64,000 bases of DNA. It comes from an uncultured Cellvibrio sp. Lineage in GTDB: Bacteria; Pseudomonadota; Gammaproteobacteria; Pseudomonadales; Cellvibrionaceae. The stretch spans positions 62,001 through 126,000 of the forward strand of contig CAMLKG010000001.1 of assembly GCA_946480695.1 (NCBI GenBank). The letters run 5' to 3'. The notes below the pieces were generated by a model, which worked only from the letters and a program-made list of their open reading frames with translations, did not search any database and had not been told where the DNA came from. Shown piece after piece: positions 55,607-64,000 of this stretch. The first letter of the stretch is position 1, and each line of letters starts with the position of its first letter. The position numbers were made by a program, and so were the translations under genes.

Positions 55607-58015
55607 TTAAACCACTGGCGGATCGCTTTCCCTTAAGAATTGGCGATGCATTGCTAATGCCTGTTCGAATCTAACCATACTGTCTACCACTTCACCGCCC
55701 TCGGCCTGGATTAAGGTTCCGTCCGGTTCACCGGTCGGCAAGGTCAATGGGATATCCGCATTCAACAGTAAATTAATGCCTTCCCCGAGTACCAGCATGG
55801 GCTTGCAATGGCGGTACTGGTCGCGCACGAAATCCATTGCGTGGGCGTCGCGCAGCAGTGCAACAATCGCCTGCTCGCCATCTGGAATTACCACCCCGTC
55901 ATACAACACCGAAGGGCCTGCTTCCAGCGAAATATCCACGTTGATTGCTTCGCCATCCTCGTTATGGACTGCACCCAGGCGGCTTCCCACATAGCGTGGC
56001 ACCGCACCTTTATTCAACAGTGCGGTATAGATGAATCGCGCCGAGGTTATGTTTACTCCCGGCCCGACCAGGATGGCGACGCGGCGAGTCTGGATGCCCG
56101 TATTACCGGGACGTGACAATAACGACAGCGGTGGCGAGGGTTCATATTCCGGCATGGGAAGGGGGCTGGCCAGCGGCAGGGGCGGCGGCATTTCCAATCC
56201 CAGTCCGCGCGCGACACTTTCCGCAAGCACGCTATCCACATTGGCGAGCAACGCCACTACGCGCTGGCGTACACCGACGATTTGCACACGCGATAATTCA
56301 AAGCGAAATGCGGCAATAATATGGGCTTGTTCCGCCAGTGATTGGCTCAACCAAAATAAACGCGCCTGTGAATAATGGTCGGCAAATAACACCGGGTTGC
56401 CGCGTACCTTATCCTCTTCCTGGCGCTCGGGGAAACTGCGGAAACCGGTCATGCCTGCCTGGAAGGGACAACCGCCTCCCAACGAATTGGGTTCGTAATT
56501 TACGCGCCCGCGATGAATGGCCTGGCGATGAAAACCGTCGCGCTGGTTATTGTGGACCTGCGCAACCGGCGCATTGATGGGAATTTCGTGGAAATTCGGC
56601 CCACCGAGGCGAGTCAATTGCGTATCCACGTAAGAATGGATGCGGCCTTGCAACAAAGGATCGTTGGTAAAATCAATACCGGGAATTACATGCGCGGTAC
56701 AGAATGCAACCTGCTCTGTTTCCGCGAAGAAATTATCCGGGTTGCGATTCAATACCAGTTTTCCCACCGGCGTGAGTGGCACCAGTTCTTCCGGAATAAT
56801 TTTTGTGGGGTCGAGAATATCGAATGGAAATTTTTGCGCGTCCTCCTCGGTGAAAATTTGCAAGCCCAGTTCCCATTCCGGAAAAGCGCCCGCCTCTATA
56901 GCTTCCCATAAATCGCGACGGTGGAAATCGGGATCAGCACCGCTGATTTTCACCGCTTCATCCCACACCAGCGAATGGGTACCTGCCATGGGTGTCCAAT
57001 GGAATTTACAAAATACTGAACTGCCATGCTGGTTAACCAAACGAAATGTGTGCACACCGAAGCCTTGCATCATCCGGTAACTGCGGGGAATGGCCCGATC
57101 TGACATTTGCCACATCAACATGTGTGCGGACTCAGGCATCAACGATACAAAATCCCAAAAGGTATCGTGAGCGCTGGATGCCTGTGGCATAGCATGATGG
57201 GGCTCAGGTTTTACCGCATGGACGAGATCGGGGAATTTCATGGCATCCTGGATAAAAAATACAGGAATGTTGTTACCCACTAAATCCCAATTGCCATCTT
57301 CAGTGTAAAACTTGACCGCAAAGCCTCGCACATCACGTGCCGTGTCAGTCGAACCACGTTCACCCGCCACTGTTGAGAAGCGCACAAAAACCGGCGTACG
57401 TTTGCCCGCTTCACGGAACGGAGCAGCCATGGTGACATCGCTGAGGTTTTTATAGGCTTCAAAATAACCGTGCGCAGCCGAGCCGCGCGCATGAACAACC
57501 CGTTCAGGAATCCGTTCATGGTCAAAATGCGTAATTTTTTCACGCAGGATAAAATCTTCAAGCAAGGTCGGGCCACGCAATCCCAGCTTTAATGAATGCT
57601 GGTTATTTGCAACCGGCACCCCCTGGTTGGTTGTAAGGACTTGATTACCGCTATCCACCCGAACGCGATCCAGCGAATCAATGGTTGCGTTTACACTTTG
57701 CCCTACCTTCCCATCACCGACTTTCTCCGATGCAATGATTTCAGAGGATGTGCTCGATGTTGCCTCCAGCGAAGGTGGTGTTTGCGTATAGCCCATTAGC
57801 GGGCAGCGCGCTTCATCGCCATATTCACTGGCTTTATTCGGATTCGCGGGAATTTGTTGCGCCAATGCTTGTTGGCCGGCCATTTTTTTTAATAATGCGT
57901 CAGACACTTCTGTCTCCTGGCCAATCCCCTCCGGAGTCTTTGCAGAAGATGGACCCGACATACTGCTTAATATTCCACCCGCACCTACAGCCGGATCGTT
58001 TGTTTTATCTGACAT
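55607..58015 (-). CDS. katE: Large-subunit monofunctional catalase HPII
   Basis: An 802-residue clade II catalase that removes hydrogen peroxide. The catalytic His lies in [18 protein letters not shown], the Asn in [19 protein letters not shown], and the haem-ligand Tyr in [16 protein letters not shown]. The C-terminal flavodoxin/DJ-1-like domain of large catalases (about 640-770, [19 protein letters not shown]) is present. The N-terminal extension of about 130 residues before the conserved core is long. AAGGAG stands eight bases before the start. HPII is typically a stationary-phase enzyme. Confidence 0.96.
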   Translation of the reverse strand: MSDKTNDPAVGAGGILSSMSGPSSAKTPEGIGQETEVSDALLKKMAGQQALAQQIPANPNKASEYGDEARCPLMGYTQTPPSLEATSSTSSEIIASEKVGDGKVGQSVNATIDSLDRVRVDSGNQVLTTNQGVPVANNQHSLKLGLRGPTLLEDFILREKITHFDHERIPERVVHARGSAAHGYFEAYKNLSDVTMAAPFREAGKRTPVFVRFSTVAGERGSTDTARDVRGFAVKFYTEDGNWDLVGNNIPVFFIQDAMKFPDLVHAVKPEPHHAMPQASSAHDTFWDFVSLMPESAHMLMWQMSDRAIPRSYRMMQGFGVHTFRLVNQHGSSVFCKFHWTPMAGTHSLVWDEAVKISGADPDFHRRDLWEAIEAGAFPEWELGLQIFTEEDAQKFPFDILDPTKIIPEELVPLTPVGKLVLNRNPDNFFAETEQVAFCTAHVIPGIDFTNDPLLQGRIHSYVDTQLTRLGGPNFHEIPINAPVAQVHNNQRDGFHRQAIHRGRVNYEPNSLGGGCPFQAGMTGFRSFPERQEEDKVRGNPVLFADHYSQARLFWLSQSLAEQAHIIAAFRFELSRVQIVGVRQRVVALLANVDSVLAESVARGLGLEMPPPLPLASPLPMPEYEPSPPLSLLSRPGNTGIQTRRVAILVGPGVNITSARFIYTALLNKGAVPRYVGSRLGAVHNEDGEAINVDISLEAGPSVLYDGVVIPDGEQAIVALLRDAHAMDFVRDQYRHCKPMLVLGEGINLLLNADIPLTLPTGEPDGTLIQAEGGEVVDSMVRFEQALAMHRQFLRESDPPVV

Positions 58016-58296
58016 GAATTTCGCTCCTTTATTGGCGGTCTTTATTACTGGCGTATTAAATTAACTGGATAAACCATCCGCTACGAACCACATAATGCAG
58101 CGGCACTGATATAACGATTTATTCTGCATTTAGCTAATAGGCCCGCTTGGCTCCTATAGGTTCAATATTAATTTCAAATAATGGAGGAAATTTCTTATAA
58201 AAATAAAATCGAAACTTTTACAACAATTAGAAAACTACATAATACGTATCGCTAAATCGAAAGCATAGGCAAGTAAATTACTGGCAGGTAAATGTT

Positions 58297-59094
58297 ATGA
58301 GGCAGGGTAAAAAATTCACGTTAATTACAGGCGGCACCAGCGGCATCGGCTATGAACTCGCGAGTGTTTTTGCACAGCACGGCCACGATTTAATTATCGT
58401 GGCACGCACCGCTTCGGATTTAGCCGATACCGCCGCCGAATTCGGCGATATGTACAATGTTGAAGTAATTCCTATCGTTAAGGATCTATTCCAACCAAAC
58501 GCGGCTATGGAATTGTATCGTGAAATTTCGGATAAAAGTTTTTATGTGAACATCCTGGTTAATAACGCCGGGCAAGGTTTGTATGGAAAATTTTGCGACA
58601 CCGATTTAAATCGCGAACTGGATATTATCCAGCTTAATATTTGCGCCTATGTCACCTTAACCAAATTATTCCTAAAGGAAATGCTCGCCAATGGTGAGGG
58701 AAAAATTTTAAATGTGGCTTCCATTGCCGGGAAAGTACCCGGCCCCTACCAGGCTGTTTACCATGGTACCAAAGCGTTTGTGCATTCCTTTACCGAGGCG
58801 GTTCGCACCGAAATTGCGGATAGCGGGGTGTCTATAACTTCGTTGCTACCCGGCGCAACGGATACGGATTTCTTTAACAAGGCTGAAATGGAAGATTCAA
58901 AAATCCTCGATACCGATTTAGCCGATCCAGCCGACGTTGCCAAAGCGGGCTATAACGCCTTGATGAATGGTGACGACATGTATGTTTACGGTTTAAAAAA
59001 TAAGGCACAGGTGTTATCGAGCAATATTTTACCTGACGAAACGGTTGCAAAAATGATGTTGAAGCAACAGGAACCGCGCCATAAGGCCCATTAA
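58297..59094 (+). CDS. Short-chain dehydrogenase/reductase
   Basis: A 265-residue SDR of the classical type, close to the DltE/YqjQ branch. The cofactor site is LITGGTSGIGYELA, the Asn site LVNNAGQGLYG, and the catalytic residues are the Ser in NVASIAGKVPGP and YHGTKAFVHSF (Y-x-x-x-K). The C-terminus has SLLPGATDTDFFNKAE. The substrate is unknown. It is divergent from katE across 281 bases and lies 41 bases ahead of the DUF892 gene. Confidence 0.85.
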   Translation: MRQGKKFTLITGGTSGIGYELASVFAQHGHDLIIVARTASDLADTAAEFGDMYNVEVIPIVKDLFQPNAAMELYREISDKSFYVNILVNNAGQGLYGKFCDTDLNRELDIIQLNICAYVTLTKLFLKEMLANGEGKILNVASIAGKVPGPYQAVYHGTKAFVHSFTEAVRTEIADSGVSITSLLPGATDTDFFNKAEMEDSKILDTDLADPADVAKAGYNALMNGDDMYVYGLKNKAQVLSSNILPDETVAKMMLKQQEPRHKAH

Positions 59095-59135
59095 TTACTG
59101 CCTTATCATCCTGTAACCTTAGTGAGGAATTATTA

Positions 59136-59642
59136 ATGACAAAGTCCTACAGCCAAAATTTATTGGCATGGTTAAGGGACGCCCATGCGATGGAAGAGCA
59201 GGCGGAAAATTTATTTTCCGGGCAGGCAAAACGCTTTCGTGAATTTCCGGAATTAAATAAACGCGAATTATGCGAACTCCTCGCGATGCAAGCGGATACC
59301 AGTCGAGAAAACCAGCGCGCACTTTCCATCCGCATCCAGCAGTTAGGTAGCGATGTATCCACCATTAAAAATATTGCAGGAAGGTTAATGGCTGCCAGCC
59401 AAAACATGGTTGGCGCCATGATGAGCGATGAGCCGGTCAAGGCAATATTAACCCTGCATACCTTTACCCAAATGGGAATCGGTGCCTATACCATCCTGAT
59501 CGCAGCTGCGGAAGCGGCGCTGGATGCGGAGACGGCAAGCCTGTGCAAAACCATTTTAAATCAATATCAGGCCAGGGTTATTTGGCTGGATAATTTTATA
59601 CGGGAAATAACCGAATGCTTCCTCGCCAAATCGGCAGCCTGA
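59136..59642 (+). CDS. DUF892 (YciE/YciF-type) ferritin-like protein
   Basis: A 168-residue all-helical protein of the YciF/YciE class, with a ferritin-like four-helix bundle: LAWLRDAHAMEEQAENLFSG, LLAMQADTSRENQRALSIRI and ILIAAAEAALDAETASLCKTIL. In enterobacteria these genes are induced by osmotic and other stress under RpoS. Several acidic metal-ligand positions of true ferritins look replaced here (for example Asp/Thr in place of Glu/His pairs), so metal binding is uncertain. It lies before the KGG-repeat gene, which resembles YciG, as in the E. coli yciGFE cluster. Confidence 0.8.
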   Translation: MTKSYSQNLLAWLRDAHAMEEQAENLFSGQAKRFREFPELNKRELCELLAMQADTSRENQRALSIRIQQLGSDVSTIKNIAGRLMAASQNMVGAMMSDEPVKAILTLHTFTQMGIGAYTILIAAAEAALDAETASLCKTILNQYQARVIWLDNFIREITECFLAKSAA

Positions 59643-59771
59643 TCAACGAATTAATTTCGGAGGTAGAACTTAACTGACGGAATTATAGGTGAGGCAGCGC
59701 ATCACACCGCCTTACCGACACCAGAGTGTAACCCACTCACTCAACAACTAAACCCGATGGAGGGATTTAAT

Positions 59772-59957
59772 ATGGCACAGCCACAAAAATCAAACAAAGG
59801 TAACTTTGCTAACGACCCCGAGCGCGCAGCAAAAGCGGGACAAAAAGGTGGACAAATGAGCGGCGGCAATTTTAAGAATGACCCGCAGCGCGCATCTGAA
59901 GCCGGACGTAAAGGCGGTGAGCATAGCCACGGCGGAGGTCGCCGTTCCGAATCTTGA
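59772..59957 (+). CDS. KGG-repeat stress protein (YciG/Con-10-like)
   Basis: A 61-residue hydrophilic protein with two KGG repeats: KGNFANDPERAAKAGQKGGQ and GGNFKNDPQRASEAGRKGGE. Proteins of this kind (YciG, GsiB, Con-10) are probably intrinsically disordered and accumulate in desiccation, osmotic or general stress. I chose the ATG at 59772 because GGAGGG lies seven bases upstream. Together with the DUF892 gene it mirrors the yciG-yciF-yciE arrangement. Confidence 0.88.
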   Translation: MAQPQKSNKGNFANDPERAAKAGQKGGQMSGGNFKNDPQRASEAGRKGGEHSHGGGRRSES

Positions 59958-60052
59958 TCTGCTACCGACTGGATGCAATCCTCTAAAAAGTATTTTAATA
60001 CTTCTGGCCTGTCATCAGGCATCCTTAGCAAAGCACGATTGTTGCAATCGCT

Positions 60053-60080
60053 ATGCCTGGGATTTTTCCCAGGCATTTGC
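60053..60080 (+). terminator. Rho-independent terminator-like hairpin
   Basis: A perfect 10-bp stem (ATGCCTGGGA/TCCCAGGCAT) with a TTTT loop, then a short T-run. It lies 95 bases after the KGG gene and before the convergent cinA-type gene. Confidence 0.75.
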
Positions 60081-60179
60081 CATTCATATAAATTTCACCC
60101 GGGGCTTATTGATAAAACGCGAATTGAGCAAGGTGCGAAGTAATAAGGGAAAGGTTATTCCGGTAAACGATTTACACAT

Positions 60180-60683
60180 TTAATAAACCGGATGGATATT
60201 CGTCGATGCGAGCAACTTCCTATAAGCATCCGGTATGGTTTCAACTGCATAATGGGCAGCGGCGAGTATGACCGTATTTCGTTCACCATCGAATCGCCTG
60301 GTTTCACTTAATACGCGCAAATGGCCATTCACCTTTAGTCCGTAACCAAAACAGACGACACCATTCAGTGAATCATCGGATTCCGCGGTACCAGTAATGG
60401 AAATTAAGAAATTTGCATTACTTCTCCCAGCCAGACCATAGGTCAACTCGCGCGCAACCTCCTCACTGGTAAGGCCACAGCGCTCCATTGTTTCCAGGCT
60501 TACGCCAAGGTAATTATGTTTAGCCTGTTGACTGTAAACGATGTAACCGCCCTCTAACGCAGTTCCGCAACCGGACACCCTGGCGAGCTGGGAAGCCACC
60601 ATACCAGCCGTACAGGACTCGGCGGTAGCAACGGTCAAATTATTCTTGTGCAAGAATTCAACTACACCCTCAATACCTGACAT
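60180..60683 (-). CDS. CinA-family nicotinamide-nucleotide amidohydrolase (PncC)
   Basis: A 167-residue stand-alone CinA C-terminal domain, the PncC type that deamidates NMN to nicotinate mononucleotide. Marks are LTVATAESCTAGMVASQLARV, with the catalytic Ser in ESCT, then GGYIVYSQQAKHNYLGV and FLISITGTAE. I chose the ATG at 60683 because GGAG lies eight bases upstream; a GTG six codons earlier is weaker. The usual CinA N-terminal domain is absent. It probably follows the RMF-like gene on the minus strand. Confidence 0.88.
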   Translation of the reverse strand: MSGIEGVVEFLHKNNLTVATAESCTAGMVASQLARVSGCGTALEGGYIVYSQQAKHNYLGVSLETMERCGLTSEEVARELTYGLAGRSNANFLISITGTAESDDSLNGVVCFGYGLKVNGHLRVLSETRRFDGERNTVILAAAHYAVETIPDAYRKLLASTNIHPVY

Positions 60684-60718
60684 GAATTTCTCCAGTGTCA
60701 CATTTAGCGATTCGACCC

Positions 60719-61180
60719 TTATTCCAGGAAGCTGTCTGTGGTGAAGTCAAAGCGACCGGGATTTTTTTGCGCGGCCTCTGCCCATCCGCGGTCCCATTCG
60801 TCATGGGCAGCCATATTTAACTCCGTAAATGGATTGGTGCAATAATGTTCTTTATTTAAAAACGCCTTGCGCCCTTCCTCACGCGCGCCGGGGCATACCG
60901 CTGAACCCGCATTGGGTGCATCAAGTGCATCGTCCCTATATACCTGCCAATGTTTCTCCTCAATTTGCCTTCGCATAAAACCCACAATCGCAAAAGCCGG
61001 TGCACTTTGTGAAAAGTATTCCGCCCCTATATCGCGAATTTTTTTTACCTTGAACTCAAAACCATTCACCAATTCGTTATTTCGATTCCTGGCAACTATT
61101 GAAAAACAATGTTCCGCTTTATTGTCAACAATATGGATATCCACTTCCTCACCATCAATTTCAAAACTGTCAACTATCAT
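60719..61180 (-). CDS. Protein with ribosome-modulation-factor-like C-terminal segment
   Basis: A 153-residue soluble acidic protein. The N-terminal roughly 85 residues (MIVDSFEIDGEEVDIHIVDN) belong to no family I recognise. The C-terminal part resembles RMF/CrpP: AREEGRKAFLNKEHYCTNPF and AAHDEWDRGWAEAAQ match the A-x-x-x-G-x-x-A ... C-x-x-P-[YF] ... W-x-x-GW-x-EA pattern of RMF, which dimerises ribosomes in stationary phase. The fusion to an unrelated N-terminal part is unusual. Ribosome binding is only an inference from this pattern. It is 35 bases before the cinA-type gene. Confidence 0.7.
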   Translation of the reverse strand: MIVDSFEIDGEEVDIHIVDNKAEHCFSIVARNRNNELVNGFEFKVKKIRDIGAEYFSQSAPAFAIVGFMRRQIEEKHWQVYRDDALDAPNAGSAVCPGAREEGRKAFLNKEHYCTNPFTELNMAAHDEWDRGWAEAAQKNPGRFDFTTDSFLE

Positions 61181-61409
61181 TTGGATGCGCCTCGGAATTC
61201 AAATGCCACAGTAAAACCGGCGTGCTGCAACTTTTTAAAGTGCGATGTTGTCTTTTGATAGACAAGCATCATCCACATCGATGTGAATTTTATCGGTTGA
61301 CATCCTTGTTATCCCAAAAGTTCAGTAGTCATCCGGTTCACCCAATTTAAACACCCGCTGTTTTTTTGAATGCAAAAGATAATTTTTATATCCACCGGAG
61401 GAAAACATC

Positions 61410-62312
61410 ATGGCTAATCTAGATCAATACACCATGCAAGACCCACGCAAGCAGTACCCGCCTATACGCGGGTTTGATGACAAAATGCAACCGGAGCCCG
61501 GACTGGACGAAATTTTAAAACCACAAGCGGATCATGGCGAAAATACTTATCGCGGTTCAGGGAGATTACATGGACGCAAAGCACTTATCACCGGCGGCGA
61601 TTCAGGTATTGGCCGCGCAGTAGCGCTTGCTTTTGCGCGTGAAGGCGCCGACGTTGCCATTAACTACCTTCCCAGCGAGGAAGTTGACGCACAGGAGATA
61701 GTGCGTTTGATTGAAGAGGCGGGCCGGAAAGCAGTCGCGATTCCCGGCGATATTTCCGATGAAAAATTTTGCACAACCTTGGTGGAAAAAACCGTAGCAG
61801 CGCTCGGCTCTATTGATATTTTGGTAAATAACGCTGCCAAACAACAATTTGTCGAAGAGTTGGAGGATATAAAATCCGCCGAATTCACCAAAATTTATGC
61901 GACCAATATTTTTGCTATTTTCTGGATTACAAAAGCGGCGGTTCCCCACATGCCTGTTGGGGCGAGCATCATCAATACGACTTCCATCCAATCTTATCAA
62001 CCCTCTCCCGGTTTGTTAGCCTATTCCTCCACCAAAGGCGCAATCACTGCCTTTACTAAAAGCCTTGCAAAAATGTTAATCAAAAAAGGGATTCGCGTTA
62101 ATGCGGTCGCACCAGGCCCTATTTGGACCCCCTTGCAACAAAGTGGTGGACAGCCTCCCCATAAACTGGAACATTTTGGTGAAGGCACCCCCATGGGACG
62201 GCCGGGCCAGCCTGCGGAAGTCGCGCCTGCGTTTGTATTCCTGGCTTCGCAAGAATCCAGTTACATTACGGCGGAAGTGATTGGCGTTACCGGTGGTATG
62301 CACACACCATAG
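61410..62312 (+). CDS. YghA-type SDR oxidoreductase
   Basis: A 300-residue short-chain dehydrogenase with the long N-terminal arm typical of YghA and Bacillus general stress protein 39 (DPRKQYPPIRGFDDKMQPEP). The cofactor motif is LITGGDSGIGRAVALAF; the catalytic part has IINTTSIQSYQPSPGLLAYS and Y-x-x-x-K in YSSTKGAITAF. YghA reduces aldehydes such as glyoxal with NADPH, so an aldehyde-detoxifying role is plausible. A strong ribosome binding site (GGAGGAAAA) precedes the start. It is followed by a run of inverted repeats. Confidence 0.9.
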   Translation: MANLDQYTMQDPRKQYPPIRGFDDKMQPEPGLDEILKPQADHGENTYRGSGRLHGRKALITGGDSGIGRAVALAFAREGADVAINYLPSEEVDAQEIVRLIEEAGRKAVAIPGDISDEKFCTTLVEKTVAALGSIDILVNNAAKQQFVEELEDIKSAEFTKIYATNIFAIFWITKAAVPHMPVGASIINTTSIQSYQPSPGLLAYSSTKGAITAFTKSLAKMLIKKGIRVNAVAPGPIWTPLQQSGGQPPHKLEHFGEGTPMGRPGQPAEVAPAFVFLASQESSYITAEVIGVTGGMHTP

Positions 62313-62346
62313 CAACAATTACATGGATCCAGGCTCAAATCGGTGA

Positions 62347-62424
62347 GCAAAAAAAATTTTTGCGGCAAATGTAAAACGTTACACCAGCCAAATTTGAAAA
62401 AAATTTAGCGGGTGTAACGTTTTA
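62347..62424. terminator. Extended inverted repeats after the YghA-type gene
   Basis: Two structures are present. GCAAAAA/TTTTTGC (62347-62363) forms a small hairpin. TAAAACGTTACACC (62372-62385) pairs perfectly with 62411-62424; inside, after mismatches, a 2-bp and a 6-bp AAATTT stem continue to a GAAAA loop. The outer arms end in AAAA and TTTT, so it can terminate in both directions between the convergent genes. Confidence 0.7.
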
Positions 62425-62435
62425 ACGCCCCAGTG

Positions 62436-62497
62436 ATATTAATTGCCTGATAAGACTCCTGTCGGTATCAGGCAATTAATATTTCCGTTCCACGGAA
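62436..62497. repeat. 17-bp perfect inverted repeat followed by a small hairpin
   Basis: ATATTAATTGCCTGATA (62436-62452) is exactly complementary to 62466-62482, with a 13-base spacer. Directly after it TTCCGT/ACGGAA (62483-62488, 62492-62497) forms another stem with a TCC loop. Together with the preceding repeat these fill almost all of the convergent intergenic space. Confidence 0.75.
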
Positions 62498-62532
62498 CAC
62501 GGGTTATGCATGACATGAGTGTTGCGTTAACC

Positions 62533-63129
62533 TTAAAACGTAAACTGCAAATTAACGTTGGCGTAGTCCACATCCATATCTATATCGTTTGGTTGCAGTA
62601 CATTAATTTCATCGCGAGAGATTTCAAAATTGAAACGCTCGTATTCCAGGCGCAAATCCAGGTGCTCAGCCAAACGAAACTTGGCTCCCACTCCCCAGAA
62701 GGTTTCATCGCCATCATAATCATCGCTTAACACGAAATCTTCCGTGTCTATATTGGTATCCGCATCCCACCACAATTTACCGCCCTTGGCATAGATACCA
62801 ATTCCTTCGGTGATCGGTAACTCGATAATCAAGTCCAATGCCTTGCCTTTTGGGTCGATATCCAGGGTGCTGTTACCCGCCTCATCAAAATCTATATAAG
62901 CGGCTTCCACACCAATGTACTCATTGAATTTCACCACGGCAAATACTTTTTTAGCAGCTTCGTCTTCGTCGAAGTCACCATCCTTTAATTTTGTTAATCC
63001 ATAACCTGCCCCAATTGAAAATTCCGGGTTCAAACGCCAGTTTTCATCTGATTGAGCCAAAGCTGAAGAAGAAATGGCTACAGAAGAAAGTAAACCCGCG
63101 CAAAGTGTCACTATATTTTTTTTGAACAT
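62533..63129 (-). CDS. Small outer-membrane beta-barrel protein
   Basis: A 198-residue protein with a signal peptide ending SALAQS near residue 26 and an eight-stranded OmpA/OmpW-like barrel: GAGYGLTKLKDGDFDEDE, YIGVEAAYIDF, ALDLIIELPITEGIGIYAKG, FRLAEHLDLRLEYERFNF, ending in NVNLQFTF with the terminal Phe needed for outer-membrane assembly. The loops are unusually rich in Asp and Glu, which could bind cations. The substrate or role is unknown. Confidence 0.85.
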   Translation of the reverse strand: MFKKNIVTLCAGLLSSVAISSSALAQSDENWRLNPEFSIGAGYGLTKLKDGDFDEDEAAKKVFAVVKFNEYIGVEAAYIDFDEAGNSTLDIDPKGKALDLIIELPITEGIGIYAKGGKLWWDADTNIDTEDFVLSDDYDGDETFWGVGAKFRLAEHLDLRLEYERFNFEISRDEINVLQPNDIDMDVDYANVNLQFTF

Positions 63130-63439
63130 GGCTATTTCTCCGATTTTTAAATATTACCCGGGGTACAACGCAAAGGGTGTACCAACGCAACCATGCGGAG
63201 AAATGCGGTTTTACCTGCAACAAACGGCAGGTATTTCAGCGTAATAGCGTATTTTTCACTATCGAGGCAATTCCAGTCGATCCAAAATTGCATGGATTTC
63301 AGGTAATTATTACAAATTGACGATGTAGATTATGAAGAATGAAAGTTTTTAAAGAGGTGGAAACATCCTTGTTCACAATTGTCTTATGAATCTTTATTTC
63401 CAAACATATTTTTCTAATTATGCTTTGATATTTTATCCG
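63130..63439. other. Intergenic region upstream of the barrel gene
   Basis: About 310 bases between the ABC-F stop and the barrel start, both on the minus strand. A hairpin with 7-bp stem TACCTGC/GCAGGTA (63212-63218, 63227-63233) and a short GGTACA/TGTACC repeat near 63158-63179 lie in the probable leader of the barrel mRNA. No gene is seen. Confidence 0.5.
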
Positions 63440-64000
63440 TTAACCTACATAGATTCCCTGGCTGCGCAAGTAATCTTCGTAGTTACCGTGAAAATCTATG
63501 ATGCCCGCGGGTTGCATATCAATAATTCTGGTGGCGAGGGAGGATACAAATTCACGGTCATGACTGACAAAAATTAATGTGCCTGGATAATTTTCCAAAG
63601 CAAGGTTTAGCGCCTCGATAGACTCCATATCCAAATGGTTAGTGGGTTCATCCATCAATAACACGTTGGGATTAACCAAGCTGAGCTTGCCAAAGAGCAT
63701 ACGGCCTTTTTCGCCACCGGATAAAACTTTGACATTTTTCTTTACCTCATCGTTAGAAAAAAGCATACGGCCAAGTGCGCCGCGGACTAATTGCTCATCG
63801 CCTTTGGTCCATTGCTTCATCCAGTCAAACAGATTGCAATTTTCCGCAAAGTCAGCCGCATGGTCTTGCGCGAAATAGCCAATCTCCGCTTGCTCAGCCC
63901 ATTTCACGGTACCGCTGTCCGGCTGCAAATCACCGTAGAGGCAACGCAGCAATGTTGTTTTACCGGCGCCGTTAGGGCCAATGATGGCAATGCGTTCACC
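63440..64000 (-). CDS. ABC-F family ATPase, C-terminal part (YbiT-like)
   Basis: The gene runs off the right edge; the 186 C-terminal residues present hold the second ATPase domain. Walker A is [12 protein letters not shown] at the window edge, the signature is LSGGEKGRM, Walker B with the ABC-F box is [18 protein letters not shown], and the H-loop is [14 protein letters not shown] proteins act on the ribosome E-site, not in transport. The ending [15 protein letters not shown] without a long C-terminal coiled coil fits the YbiT group better than Uup, though EttA cannot be excluded on this part. Confidence 0.9.
   Translation of the reverse strand, partial: GERIAIIGPNGAGKTTLLRCLYGDLQPDSGTVKWAEQAEIGYFAQDHAADFAENCNLFDWMKQWTKGDEQLVRGALGRMLFSNDEVKKNVKVLSGGEKGRMLFGKLSLVNPNVLLMDEPTNHLDMESIEALNLALENYPGTLIFVSHDREFVSSLATRIIDMQPAGIIDFHGNYEDYLRSQGIYVG

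Noticed and set aside
1..64000. CRISPR array, rRNA, prophage, integrase or complete insertion sequence
   Set aside because: No regularly spaced repeats, rRNA sequence, or phage or transposase proteins were seen on either strand.

Overview
The window reads as a chromosomal segment of a gammaproteobacterium close to Cellvibrio (Cellvibrionaceae). This rests on gene order (proA-nadD-rsfS-rlmH-mrdA-rodA-mltB-rlpA-dacA; tsaD divergent from rpsU-yqeY-dnaG-rpoD), on a carbohydrate-binding secreted protein with a poly-serine linker typical of this family, and on the overall protein sequences. No search was run, so the genus is an inference. There is no rRNA, CRISPR array, prophage or intact insertion sequence; one tRNA is present.

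Layout. 1-1200: AT-rich accessory DNA with one small secreted protein. It ends abruptly inside what looks like the 3' end of a spoIIM-type gene. 1.3-6.7 kb: a tightly overlapping operon DUF4129 - DUF4350 - MoxR ATPase - DUF58, whose usual upstream genes appear to be replaced. 7.2-14.9 kb: a two-gene minus-strand operon for a 2128-residue secreted fusion protein (three related glucan-binding modules, a PQQ-type sugar dehydrogenase propeller, four CxxCH haem sites and DUF1592-type domains) and a Tat-exported DUF1552 protein. 15.4-25.9 kb: DUF805 protein, then the cell-elongation and peptidoglycan cluster with ribosome maturation, NAD and proline genes. 26.1-29.3 kb: glycine-zipper protein, PepSY protein and a PhoPQ-like two-component system. 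29.5-34.8 kb: DegV protein, cation exchanger, galE, TorF-type porin, EamA exporter. 35.2-39.1 kb: cca, pteridine reductase, CorA transporter, folK and folB. 39.1-45.6 kb: tsaD and the macromolecular-synthesis operon, closed by a terminator and tRNA-Ile2(CAT).

45.7-63.1 kb is a long accessory or stress block: TMEM43-family membrane protein, homospermidine synthase with an amine-oxidase-like flavoprotein, TreZ with a glycogen-debranching enzyme, hemerythrin, DUF6766, a large HPII-type catalase, SDR enzymes, a DUF892 ferritin-like protein, a KGG-repeat protein, a stand-alone CinA/PncC, a protein with an RMF-like tail, and a small outer-membrane barrel. Most of these families are known from stationary-phase, osmotic or oxidative stress, so the block plausibly makes compatible solutes and polyamines and removes peroxide. 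Co-regulation is inferred from clustering only. The window ends inside an ABC-F ATPase gene.

The most unusual items are the giant quinoprotein-cytochrome-glucan-binding fusion with its DUF1552 partner, the junction near base 1200, the RMF-like fusion protein, and an array of inverted repeats at 62.35-62.50 kb.
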